Origin: Oscillospiraceae bacterium
GTDB taxonomy: Bacteria > Bacillota_A > Clostridia > Oscillospirales > Oscillospiraceae
Length of the DNA stretch: 7,139 nucleotides
Direction: 5' to 3'
Assembly (NCBI GenBank): GCA_017455225.1
Contig: JAFTBL010000141.1
Coordinates: 1-7,139 of the forward strand
Positions 1 to 6,194 of the stretch are shown piece after piece (within the stretch, counting starts at the first letter, position 1; the number at the start of each line of letters is the position of its first letter). The notes below the pieces were generated by a model that searched no databases, had not been told where the DNA came from, and was given only the letters and a program-made list of their open reading frames with translations. The position numbers were made by a program, and so were the translations under genes.

Positions 1-2
1 CT

Positions 3-53
3 CGCAGATAAGTAAGCGTCCAAATCTGTGATTTGGCAGCGCGAGCTTATGCG
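3..53. other. Interrupted hairpin at the left edge
   Basis: A perfect 7-bp inner stem (20-26 with 30-36, loop TGT) sits inside weaker outer pairings: 16-18 with 40-42, 8-12 with 46-50, and 3-5 with 51-53. An alternative outer pairing is CTCGC 1-5 with GCGAG 41-45. All three plus-strand frames close by position 31, so any plus-strand gene from the left could only end here, and no start with a ribosome binding site is seen on either strand. It may be the 3' end of a structured RNA or an intergenic palindromic repeat. The window edge prevents a decision. Confidence 0.4.
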
Positions 54-61
54 TTAGTTGT

Positions 62-93
62 TCCGCCGCCGCAGCGGAGTAGGCTGCAAGCCT
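62..93. repeat. Two small adjacent hairpins (REP-like)
   Basis: Two stem-loops lie side by side: TCCGC 62-66 with GCGGA 74-78, and AGGCT 81-85 with AGCCT 89-93 (loop GCA), the second followed by TTTT on the plus strand. They lie between the edge hairpin and the terminators in non-coding DNA. This GC-rich palindromic style resembles dispersed intergenic repeats, but only one copy of the unit is visible in the window, so dispersal is inference. Confidence 0.3.
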
Positions 94-98
94 TTTGT

Positions 99-123
99 GA
101 AAAAACGGCATAGCCGTTTTTTG
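99..123 (-). terminator. Intrinsic terminator downstream of glnN, symmetric
   Basis: A 10-bp perfect stem (100-109 with 113-122, loop ATA) consists of a CGGC/GCCG core flanked by A6 and T6. The A/T arms give a U-tract in both directions. It can therefore end the minus-strand pyrG-glnN transcript about 60-80 bases past the glnN stop, and equally a plus-strand transcript entering from the left. Confidence 0.75.
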
Positions 124-131
124 ACAGTCTC

Positions 132-163
132 AAGAGCCGGGATCGCCGATCCCGGCTCTTTTT
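132..163 (+). terminator. 13-bp hairpin with T5 tail, best as plus-strand terminator
   Basis: A perfect 13-bp stem (132-144 with 148-160, loop GCC) is followed on the plus strand by a T-run at 159-163. On the minus strand the base after the stem leads into a GAGACTG context rather than a U-tract. It therefore reads as a plus-strand terminator, or as a 3'-protecting hairpin for the glnN mRNA. A plus-strand terminator here implies a transcript arriving from the left of the window. Confidence 0.65.
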
Positions 164-180
164 CCATGCTTATTACAGGC

Positions 181-2277
181 TCATACGGAAAACAGCAGCT
201 CCGTATAGGTAGGATACGGCCAGAACCGTCTGTCCACCAGCGGCTCAAGCCGGTCGATCCGGCGGCGGCACTCCCCCATCCGGCGCACCACCGTGCCGCG
301 GTAATAGGCCAGCTGCTTTTCCGGCGGCTCGTCAGGCACGCCGTGCAGCGCGGCCTCCAGCGCGTCGGTGCAGTCGGCCAGCTCGTCGCACAGTCCGGCC
401 ACGGTGCGGGCGACGGTCAGCTCCGTCCGGCAGGGCACAGGCGGCTCCGCCGCCTGCTTTTGGGCGGCGGCGTCGCACAGCCGTGCGGCATAGGCCGAGC
501 AGGCGCCCAAAATGCCCCGGCGGATCATGTCGATCAGCGTGGCGGCCTCGATGGTGATCACCTTGCCGTACTTCTCCATGTGGATCTCGTGGCGGGCGCG
601 GATCTCCGATTCGGTGTAAATGCCGTGGCGCGTCAGCAGCTCGATGTTCTTCGGCAGGACGTAGGCGGGCAGCGCCTGCGCCGCGCAGGACAGGTTGGCC
701 AGGCCGCGCCGGGCGGCCTCCGCCTGCCAATCCTCGCCGTAGCCGTTGCCGGAAAACAGGATGCGCCGGTGATCGGCAAAGGCCTTTTTCACCAGCGCGT
801 GGACTGTGCCCATGGTGTCGCGCGTTTTCTCCAGCTCGTCGGCAAACTGCCGCAGCTCCTCGGCCATGATGGCGTTGAGCACGGTGGTGGGCCCGGCGAC
901 GGACTGGCTGGCGCCCAGCATGCGGAATTCGAACTTGTTGCCGGTAAAGGCCACCGGGGAGGTGCGGTTGCGGTCGGTGGTGTCCTTGGGGATGGCGGGC
1001 AGCACGTCCACCCCCAGCCGCAGCGGCTTGCGCGACTGCCCCACGTAGGCGTGCTCGCATACGATGCTGTCGATGATGGCGTCCAGCTCCGCACCGAGGA
1101 ACACGGACAGGATGGCCGGCGGCGCCTCCTGCGCGCCCAGCCGGTGGTCGTTGCCCGCGTAGGCCACGGTGCAGCGCAGCAGCTCCTGATACTCATCCAC
1201 GCCCTTGCAGAAGGCCGCCAGAAACAGAAGGAACCGGGCGTTGGTCTCCGGCGTTTTGCCGGGGGAGAACAGGTTTTCGCCCCGGTCGGTGGCCAGGGAC
1301 CAGTTGTCGTGCTTGCCGCTGCCGTTGACCCCGGCAAAGGGCTTTTCGTGCAGCAGACACACCATGCCGTGCTTTTCCGCCAGATGCTTCATCAGCTCCA
1401 TGGTCAGCTGGTTCTGGTCGTTGGCCACGTTGGCGTCGGCGTAGACCGGCGCCAGCTCGTGCTGGGCGGGCGCCACCTCGTTGTGCCGCGTTTTCGACGG
1501 CACGCCCAGCTTCCAAAGCTCCTCGTCCAGCTCCTGCATGAAGGCGGCCACCCGGGGCCGGATGGCGCCGAAATAGTGGTCGTCCAGCTCCTGCGCCCGG
1601 GGCGGTCGGGCCCCGAACAGCGTTCTGCCGCACAGCTTCAGATCCTCCCGCTGTTCATACACTGCCCGGTCGATCAGGAAATATTCCTGCTCCGGCCCTA
1701 CCTGCGGGATCACCCGCATCGTGTCCCGGTCGCCCAACAGCCGCAGGATCCGCAGCGCCTGACGGTCCAGCGCCGCCATGGAGCGCAGCAAGGGGGTCTT
1801 CTTGTCCAGCGCCTGCCCGTCGTAGGTGCAGAACACCGTGGGGATGCACAGCGTGGTGCCCTTGATGAAGGCGAAGGAGGTGGGATCCCACGCGCTGTAG
1901 CCCCGGGCCTCGAAGGTGGCGCGCAGGCCGCCGGAGGGGAAAGAGGAGGCGTCCGGCTCGCCGCTGATGAGCTGTTTGCCGCCGAATACCGTCAGCGCCC
2001 TGCCGCCGGGGGCGGGGGAGAGAAAGCTGTCGTGCTTCTCCGCCGTGACGCCGTTGAGGGGCTGGAACCAATGGGTGTAGTGGGTAGCGCCGCGCTCCAG
2101 CGCCCAGTTTTTCATGCCTTCAGCCACGGCGTCCGCCACTTCCGGCGGCATGGGTTCGCCGTTTTGCAGACACCGTCGCCAGCCTGCCAGCCCCTCGGCG
2201 GACACGTATTGCTCCATGACCGACTCGTTGAACACCAGCGAGCCGAACAGGGCGGGGATCCGATCGTTTGCTTTCAT
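181..2277 (-). CDS. glnN: Glutamine synthetase type III (GlnN)
   Basis: This enzyme condenses ammonium with glutamate using ATP to make glutamine, in the cytoplasm, as a large homo-oligomer. The 698 residues match the usual type III length (about 690-730), much longer than GlnA type I. Visible motifs in order are VFGGKQL near 97-103, GPEQEYF 194-200 (metal-binding glutamates), NEVAPAQHE 266-274, the VNGSGKHDNWS nucleotide/metal loop 317-327, RLGAQEAPPAI 379-389, and TGNKFEFRMLGAS 445-457. The start is the ATG at 2277, with a GGGAGG site at 2286-2291 eight bases upstream; the longer reading frame to 2301 lacks this. The ribosome binding site lies inside the 3' end of pyrG, and the pyrG stop ends one base before this ATG, so co-transcription and translational coupling are likely. 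No internal damage is seen. Confidence 0.97.
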   Translation of the reverse strand: MKANDRIPALFGSLVFNESVMEQYVSAEGLAGWRRCLQNGEPMPPEVADAVAEGMKNWALERGATHYTHWFQPLNGVTAEKHDSFLSPAPGGRALTVFGGKQLISGEPDASSFPSGGLRATFEARGYSAWDPTSFAFIKGTTLCIPTVFCTYDGQALDKKTPLLRSMAALDRQALRILRLLGDRDTMRVIPQVGPEQEYFLIDRAVYEQREDLKLCGRTLFGARPPRAQELDDHYFGAIRPRVAAFMQELDEELWKLGVPSKTRHNEVAPAQHELAPVYADANVANDQNQLTMELMKHLAEKHGMVCLLHEKPFAGVNGSGKHDNWSLATDRGENLFSPGKTPETNARFLLFLAAFCKGVDEYQELLRCTVAYAGNDHRLGAQEAPPAILSVFLGAELDAIIDSIVCEHAYVGQSRKPLRLGVDVLPAIPKDTTDRNRTSPVAFTGNKFEFRMLGASQSVAGPTTVLNAIMAEELRQFADELEKTRDTMGTVHALVKKAFADHRRILFSGNGYGEDWQAEAARRGLANLSCAAQALPAYVLPKNIELLTRHGIYTESEIRARHEIHMEKYGKVITIEAATLIDMIRRGILGACSAYAARLCDAAAQKQAAEPPVPCRTELTVARTVAGLCDELADCTDALEAALHGVPDEPPEKQLAYYRGTVVRRMGECRRRIDRLEPLVDRRFWPYPTYTELLFSV

Positions 2278-2278
2278 G

Positions 2279-3886
2279 TTACAGTCCTCCCTTTTCCGCA
2301 TAATGCTTTGCCGCCGCCACGAAGGCGCGGAACAGCGGGTGGGGCCGGTTGGGCCGGCTCTTGAACTCCGGATGGAACTGCACGCCCACGAACCATGGGT
2401 GCGCCGGTTGCTCCACTGTTTCCACCAGCGTGCCGTCCGGCGAGGAGCCGGCGATCAGCAGTCCCGCCGCAGACAGCTCACCGCGGAAGCGGTTGTTGAA
2501 CTCGTAGCGGTGGCGGTGCCGCTCGTCGATCCGGGGCACGCCGTAGGCTTGCAGGCAGCGGCTGCCGTCGCTCAAAACGCAGGGCCAGCTGCCAAGGCGC
2601 ATGGTGCCGCCCTTGGCGGTCACGCCCACCTGATCCGGCATCAGGTCGATCACCGGGTGGGCGGTTTTGGGGTCGAATTCCGTGGAATGGGCGTCCTGCC
2701 AGCCCAGCACGTGCCGGGCAAACTCGATCACCGCGATCTGCATCCCCAGACAGATGCCGAAATAGGGCACGCCTCGGGTGCGGGCGTATTCCGCCGCCAG
2801 GATCATCCCCTCGATGCCCCGGTCGCCGAAGCCGCCCGGTACCAGGATACCTGCGCAGCCATCCAACAGCTGCCGGGTGTTTTCCCGGGTCAGACCTTCG
2901 CTGTCTACCCAGCGCAGCTCCACCGCCGTGTCGTTGACGATGCCGCTGTGAAACAGCGCCTCCACCACGCTCAGATACGCGTCGTGCAGCTGCACGTATT
3001 TGCCCACCAGCGCGATGACGGTGCGCTTTTTCTCGCCGTGAATGGCGCCCACCATGGCCTGCCACTCCGCCATATCCGGCGCCGGGCACTGCAGCCCCAG
3101 CTTGCGGCATACCACAGTGTCAAGCCCCTCCCGCTCCAGCAGAAGAGGGATCTCATACAGGGTGGAGGCGGTGGTGTTCTGGATCACGCAATCCGGCTCC
3201 ACGTTGCAGAACAGGGCGATCTTCCGGCGGACGTCCTCCGTGATCGGCACGTCCGTGCGGCACACCAGCACGTCCGGCTGGATGCCAAGGCTCAAAAGCT
3301 CCTTCACCGAGTGCTGGGTGGGCTTGCTTTTCAGCTCGCCGCTGCCGGGGATCTGCACGATCAGCGGCACGTGGATGAACACCACGTTCTGCCGTCCTTT
3401 TTCCGCCGCCACCTGCCGGATGGCCTCCAGAAACGGCTGGCTCTCTATATCGCCCACCGTGCCGCCGATCTCTGCGATGACCACGTCCGCTTCGCTGTCC
3501 GTCGTGGCATAGATGCGGCGTTTGATCTCGTCGGTGACGTGGGGGATGATCTGCACCGTGCCGCCCAGATAGCCGCCCTGCCGCTCCCGGTTCAGCACCG
3601 CCCAGTAGATCTTTCCGGAGGAGACGGAGCAGTTTTCCGTGAGGCTCTCGTCCACGAACCGCTCGTAGTGGCCCAGATCCAGATCCGTTTCGGCGCCGTC
3701 GTCCGTGACGAACACCTCGCCGTGCTGCAGGGGGTTCATAGTGCCGGGATCCACGTTGAGATAGGGGTCGAACTTCTGGTTGCGCACCCGCAGGCCACGC
3801 TGCTTCAAAAGCCGACCCAGTGACGCGGCACAGATGCCCTTGCCCAGCCCGGACACCACGCCGCCCGTTACGAAAACATACTTCAT
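2279..3886 (-). CDS. pyrG: CTP synthase (PyrG)
   Basis: It aminates UTP to CTP with ATP and glutamine-derived ammonia, the last step of de novo CTP synthesis. The 535 residues match the family. The N-terminal synthetase domain shows [10 protein letters not shown] at 8-17 (P-loop), [12 protein letters not shown] at 66-77 (D70 metal ligand by homology), [12 protein letters not shown] at 138-149 (E139) and [10 protein letters not shown] at 188-197. The C-terminal class I glutamine amidotransferase domain has GICLGMQ with nucleophile C379 and VQFHPE with H505 and E507, so the triad is complete. The start is the ATG at 3886, giving the canonical [10 protein letters not shown]; a GGAAAGGG stretch at 3897-3904 lies ten bases upstream. 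The frame extension to 3916 falls in the leader. It is the first gene of the pyrG-glnN operon and has a dedicated promoter and attenuator-like leader. Confidence 0.98.
   Translation of the reverse strand: MKYVFVTGGVVSGLGKGICAASLGRLLKQRGLRVRNQKFDPYLNVDPGTMNPLQHGEVFVTDDGAETDLDLGHYERFVDESLTENCSVSSGKIYWAVLNRERQGGYLGGTVQIIPHVTDEIKRRIYATTDSEADVVIAEIGGTVGDIESQPFLEAIRQVAAEKGRQNVVFIHVPLIVQIPGSGELKSKPTQHSVKELLSLGIQPDVLVCRTDVPITEDVRRKIALFCNVEPDCVIQNTTASTLYEIPLLLEREGLDTVVCRKLGLQCPAPDMAEWQAMVGAIHGEKKRTVIALVGKYVQLHDAYLSVVEALFHSGIVNDTAVELRWVDSEGLTRENTRQLLDGCAGILVPGGFGDRGIEGMILAAEYARTRGVPYFGICLGMQIAVIEFARHVLGWQDAHSTEFDPKTAHPVIDLMPDQVGVTAKGGTMRLGSWPCVLSDGSRCLQAYGVPRIDERHRHRYEFNNRFRGELSAAGLLIAGSSPDGTLVETVEQPAHPWFVGVQFHPEFKSRPNRPHPLFRAFVAAAKHYAEKGGL
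2286..2291 (-). promoter_or_regulatory. glnN ribosome binding site inside pyrG end
   Basis: GGGAGG on the minus strand lies eight bases before the ATG at 2277 and within the last codons of pyrG. It decides the glnN start and suggests that ribosomes finishing pyrG feed glnN. Confidence 0.8.
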
Positions 3887-3904
3887 GACCGACACGCCCT
3901 TTCC

Positions 3905-3973
3905 ATAAAAATACACCGCGGTTTGGGGGTGACTTGCCCCATTCCATGGGGCGAAACCACCTGCTCCGCGGTG
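3905..3973 (-). terminator. Terminator hairpin in the pyrG leader
   Basis: On the minus strand a long three-part hairpin forms. CACCGCGG (from 3966-3973) pairs with CCGCGGTG (from 3914-3921), 8 bp. GGTG (3958-3961) pairs with CACC (3928-3931). An apical 7-bp stem joins 3946-3952 with 3936-3942 around a 3-base loop. It is directly followed by TATTTTTA (3906-3913), a U-rich tail. The pyrG start is about 20 bases farther, so formation would stop transcription before pyrG. The lower stem uses a segment that can alternatively pair upstream (see antiterminator). Confidence 0.7.
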
Positions 3974-4014
3974 CGCGTATGATCTCCGCTCGATCCGTTT
4001 CGCCGCGGAGAGAT
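3964..4014 (-). promoter_or_regulatory. Antiterminator of the pyrG leader (candidate riboswitch/attenuator)
   Basis: On the minus strand CTCCGCGG (from 4003-4010) pairs perfectly over 8 bp with CCGCGGAG (from 3964-3971). The second segment is the same one that builds the base of the terminator, so the two structures exclude each other. A third option pairs the upstream segment with GCGGAG (from 3984-3989), which would release the terminator. The flanks differ: the middle copy has 5' CA, matching the TG of the downstream copy, and 3' AG, matching the CT of the upstream copy. The effector is unknown, and I do not recognise a described riboswitch class here. Confidence 0.55.
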
Positions 4015-4038
4015 GTTCGCCACAAAAAATATGTTCCG

Positions 4039-4067
4039 ATTTTACTGCGGCCGATCGCCTCCGTCAA
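4039..4067 (-). promoter_or_regulatory. pyrG-glnN promoter
   Basis: On the minus strand, -35 TTGACG (4062-4067) and -10 TAAAAT (4039-4044) are separated by exactly 17 bases, each matching the sigma-70/SigA consensus at 5 of 6 positions. Transcription should begin near 4031-4034, giving a leader of about 145 nt. The predicted start lacks the GGGC run used by the CTP-sensitive pyrG attenuator of Bacillus subtilis. Confidence 0.75.
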
Positions 4068-4118
4068 TAGGACATTTTTCCAAAAAATGGCTGCCGAAAG
4101 GCGGGCTGCAGCGGGCAG

Positions 4119-4206
4119 CTGTACAAAAAATGCCCGTGGGAGGATTTTTTCCTTGCAATGGGGAAAAAAGTGGCGTATAGTAAATTTGAACCCACCTTTT
4201 GTACAG
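4119..4206. repeat. 10-bp inverted repeat flanking the aldo/keto reductase promoter
   Basis: CTGTACAAAA at 4119-4128 and its exact reverse complement TTTTGTACAG at 4197-4206 lie on either side of the plus-strand promoter (4153-4181). Each contains the palindrome TGTACA, and the centres are 78 bases apart. The placement, upstream of -35 and just after the predicted start, fits a pair of operator sites, possibly bridged by a looped repressor. The binding protein is unknown. Confidence 0.4.
4153..4181 (+). promoter_or_regulatory. Promoter of the aldo/keto reductase operon
   Basis: TTGCAA (4153-4158) and TATAGT (4176-4181) are spaced by exactly 17 bases. The -10 matches consensus at 5 of 6 positions and the -35 at 4 of 6. 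The predicted start near 4188 gives a leader of about 77 nt. It is divergent from the pyrG promoter, with about 85 bases between the two -35 boxes. Confidence 0.7.
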
Positions 4207-4213
4207 GAAGAAC

Positions 4214-4245
4214 CGCAGAAGCCGCCTGCTTCTGCGCTGTTTTTT
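4214..4245 (+). terminator. Terminator-like hairpin in the aldo/keto reductase leader
   Basis: A perfect 9-bp stem (4214-4222 with 4228-4236, loop CGCCT) is followed by CTG and then six Ts (4240-4245). It stands between the predicted promoter and the gene start at 4265, leaving room after it only for the ribosome binding site. Expression therefore requires read-through or a regulated antitermination step. I found no clear competing antiterminator. It could alternatively end a ~57-nt small RNA started at the same promoter. Confidence 0.65.
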
Positions 4246-4264
4246 ATCAGGATGGAGGATAGAG

Positions 4265-5389
4265 ATGAAAAGCAATCCCTTTTTCCCGGAGATCCGGGGC
4301 AACTTCGGCTTTGGCTGCATGCGCCTGCCCACGCTGGCGGACGGCGAGGTGGACGTGGAGCGCGTCAAGCGCATGGCGGACGCCTTTCTGGAGGCGGGCT
4401 TCAACTATTTCGATACCACCCACGGTTATCACAACGGCCAAAGCGAAACGGCGCTGCGTCAGGCGCTGACCTCCCGCTATCCCCGGGAGAAGTACGTGCT
4501 GACCGACAAGCTGACGGCGCCCTATTTCCAAAAGGAAGAGGACATCGTCCCGTTTTTTGAAAGCCAGTTGGCCGCCTGCGGCGTGGAGTATTTCGACTTC
4601 TATCTGATGCACGCCCAGTCCGCCGGGAATTACGGCAAGTTCAAGGCCTGCCGCGCCTACGAGACCGCCTTTGCCCTGAAGGAGCAGGGGCGGGTGCGCC
4701 ACGTGGGCATTTCCTTTCACGACAAGGCGTCCGTGCTGGAGCAGATCCTCACCGACTATCCCGGGATCGAGGTCGTCCAGATCCAGTTCAACTATGCCGA
4801 TTACGAGGATCCCTCGGTAGAGAGCCGCAAGGTGTACGAGGTGTGCGAGAGGTTCGGAAAGCCCGTGATCGTGATGGAGCCGGTGAAGGGCGGCAGTCTG
4901 GTCGAGCTTCCGCCGGCGGCTCAGCGGATCTTCGACGGGCTCGGCGGCGGCAGCAACGCCAGTTACGCCATCCGTTTCGCCGCCGGATTCCCCCAGATGT
5001 GCATGGTGCTCTCCGGCATGAGCAGCGAGGAGCAACTGGCGGACAACGTGGGCTTCATGCAGGTTTTTCAGCCGCTGACGGCGCAGGAGCGGGCGGCGGT
5101 GGAGCAGGTGTGCGCCATCTTCCGCGGGCAGGGACTGATCCCCTGCACCGCCTGCCGCTACTGCACCGCCGGCTGCCCCATGGGCATCGCCATCCCGGAC
5201 CTGTTCGCCTGCATGAACGCCAAGAAGCAATTCAACAGCTGGAACCAGAATTTCTATTACGACATCGTGACCCACGACGGCGGCAAGGCCTCCGACTGCA
5301 TCGGCTGCGGCCAGTGCGAGGAGGTCTGCCCCCAGCATCTGGAGATCCGGACGCTGCTGGCCGACGTGGCGGCGGAGTTTGAAAAGTAA
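4265..5389 (+). CDS. Aldo/keto reductase with C-terminal two-[4Fe-4S] ferredoxin domain
   Basis: This is a cytoplasmic oxidoreductase of the aldo/keto reductase fold fused to a ferredoxin-like tail (COG1453-type), 374 residues. The catalytic tetrad is visible: D50 and Y55 in YFDTTHGYHNGQSE, K82 in TDKLTA, and H116 in YLMHAQ. The tail has two CxxCxxCxxxCP motifs, C294/C297/C300/C304 and C345/C348/C351/C355, enough for two [4Fe-4S] clusters. The usual family reaction is NAD(P)H-dependent carbonyl reduction; the clusters suggest electron exchange with ferredoxin or another partner, and the substrate is not predictable. The start is the ATG at 4265 with GGAGG at 4254-4258. The upstream frame extension to 4199 overlaps the leader hairpin and is rejected. 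The stop is one base from the next gene, which encodes a membrane protein. Confidence 0.95.
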   Translation: MKSNPFFPEIRGNFGFGCMRLPTLADGEVDVERVKRMADAFLEAGFNYFDTTHGYHNGQSETALRQALTSRYPREKYVLTDKLTAPYFQKEEDIVPFFESQLAACGVEYFDFYLMHAQSAGNYGKFKACRAYETAFALKEQGRVRHVGISFHDKASVLEQILTDYPGIEVVQIQFNYADYEDPSVESRKVYEVCERFGKPVIVMEPVKGGSLVELPPAAQRIFDGLGGGSNASYAIRFAAGFPQMCMVLSGMSSEEQLADNVGFMQVFQPLTAQERAAVEQVCAIFRGQGLIPCTACRYCTAGCPMGIAIPDLFACMNAKKQFNSWNQNFYYDIVTHDGGKASDCIGCGQCEEVCPQHLEIRTLLADVAAEFEK

Positions 5390-5390
5390 C

Positions 5391-5951
5391 ATGGCGGGGC
5401 TGTACGACAAGCTCCGCGCCGTGGCCCGCCCCCGGCGGGGCGAATGGCGGCTGACGCTGTTCCTTGCACTGGGCGCCGCCATGCTGATCGCCATGGCGGT
5501 GATGCTGGTGGGCGTGTGCCGCGACCAGTACCGCTACAACAACTACCGCTATGCGCTGGCGCAAAGCGTGCTGTACGTCCAGCGGCACGACTCGCTGGTC
5601 ATTTACATGGGCGCCGAGCCGATGGGCAGCACGCTGCCGCCAACGTACTGGGACGTGATGGCGGACATGGGCCGGGGCAAGGTGCTGGCCAAGCTCCCGG
5701 AGCGGCCGGCGGATCTGACCGTGGACTATGGCGACGGCAGCGTGACGCGGCTGTGGCAGACGGACGTGGCGGATTACGCCGGCGGCCGCGGCGCCGAGTG
5801 GAAGCCGGGAATGGTGCTGTGCTACGACGCCGTCGATGGCAGGCAGTACGCCGTCGACCGGGAGGTGGATTTTACCGAGCTGCAGGCTTGGCTGCTGGAC
5901 AGCCGACCCGCGGAGGAATTGGCGCAGCCGGAGCCGGAGGAAACGCCTTGA
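5391..5951 (+). CDS. Single-pass membrane protein of unknown function
   Basis: The 186 residues begin with a basic N-terminus (KLRAVARPRRGEWR, about 7-20), followed by one hydrophobic segment at about 21-43 (LTLFLALGAAMLIAMAVMLV). The remaining ~140 residues should face outside the cytoplasm by the positive-inside rule. The outer part is Tyr/Asp-rich (YRYNNYRYA 47-55, VDYGDGSVTRLW 111-122), has no cysteine-pair or enzyme motif I recognise, and ends in an acidic Pro/Glu tail (176-185). The ATG at 5391 lies one base after the aldo/keto reductase stop. A TTG at 5379 would extend it by four residues but overlaps the upstream gene. The nearest GGAG is 13 bases off, so translation probably depends on coupling. 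I do not recognise the family. A bidirectional terminator follows. Confidence 0.85.
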   Translation: MAGLYDKLRAVARPRRGEWRLTLFLALGAAMLIAMAVMLVGVCRDQYRYNNYRYALAQSVLYVQRHDSLVIYMGAEPMGSTLPPTYWDVMADMGRGKVLAKLPERPADLTVDYGDGSVTRLWQTDVADYAGGRGAEWKPGMVLCYDAVDGRQYAVDREVDFTELQAWLLDSRPAEELAQPEPEETP

Positions 5952-5995
5952 AGACAGCCGGGTGCATTGCCGCCATCTTCCTTTCGCTGACAGAT

Positions 5996-6040
5996 AAAAA
6001 ATGAGCAGACTGCCGCAGAACGCGGCAGTCTGTCTTTTTT
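5996..6040. terminator. Shared bidirectional terminator between convergent operons
   Basis: A perfect 11-bp stem (6006-6016 with 6022-6032, loop AGAAC) has a T-run at 6035-6040 for plus-strand transcription and an A-run at 5996-6001, which becomes a U-tract on the minus strand. It ends both the aldo/keto reductase operon and the feoA operon, which converge here. The plus-strand side is the stronger, since its tail starts two bases after the stem; the minus tail starts four bases after. Confidence 0.85.
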
Positions 6041-6059
6041 GTCAAATATTTGTGGTGCT

Positions 6060-6173
6060 TCAGGAACGGCCGTCCCGCTCCATTTTGTCACCCACGGCCT
6101 TCATGGCCCGCAGGCACAGAGCGGACACGGCGGCCAGCAGTGCCAGCGTCGCCGCCACGTACCGTTTTTTCAT
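6060..6173 (-). CDS. 37-residue membrane peptide downstream of feoA
   Basis: This small open frame starts at the ATG at 6173, behind a GAGGTG ribosome binding site (6180-6185) six bases upstream, and ends in TGA at 6060-6062. The peptide begins MKKRYVAATLALLAAVSALC, forming a basic N-terminus plus one hydrophobic helix (about 6-22). A short charged tail (KAVGDKMERDGRS) follows. It lies 21 bases after feoA in the same direction, just before the shared terminator. It has a single cysteine, unlike Cys-rich FeoB-associated peptides. Cleavage as a signal peptide would leave almost nothing, so a membrane-anchored small protein is more likely. I recognise no family; function is unknown. Confidence 0.6.
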   Translation of the reverse strand: MKKRYVAATLALLAAVSALCLRAMKAVGDKMERDGRS

Positions 6174-6194
6174 GCCGCTCACCTCTTTCGTATG

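Noticed and set aside
58..2364. A 768-codon open frame on the plus strand opposite glnN
   Set aside because: Its translation is Arg/Gly/His/Leu-rich low-information sequence with no motif, starts at TTG and is exactly antisense to a clear glutamine synthetase; long antisense frames are expected in GC-rich coding DNA.
2114..3823. A 569-codon open frame on the plus strand opposite pyrG
   Set aside because: It is antisense to an intact CTP synthase with all catalytic residues, and has no ribosome binding site or recognisable domain.
3153..4067. Leader peptide candidate in the pyrG leader (ATG at 3947 on the minus strand)
   Set aside because: No ribosome binding site precedes it and the ATG lies within the apical terminator stem; it runs into pyrG in another frame without amino-acid bias suggesting attenuation.
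4073..4118. Minus-strand hairpin with a T6 tail just upstream of the pyrG promoter
   Set aside because: GCTGCC/GGCAGC gives only 6 bp around a large loop and would terminate only antisense transcription from the aldo/keto reductase gene; too weak to call.
4247..5494. A 415-codon open frame on the minus strand opposite the aldo/keto reductase
   Set aside because: It is a His/Ala/Gly/Leu-rich shadow of a gene with a complete catalytic tetrad and eight cluster cysteines; it has no plausible start signals.
6040..6045. Perfect minus-strand TTGACA suggesting a promoter
   Set aside because: Seventeen bases downstream lies inside the terminator stem with no -10 resemblance, so it is a chance match.
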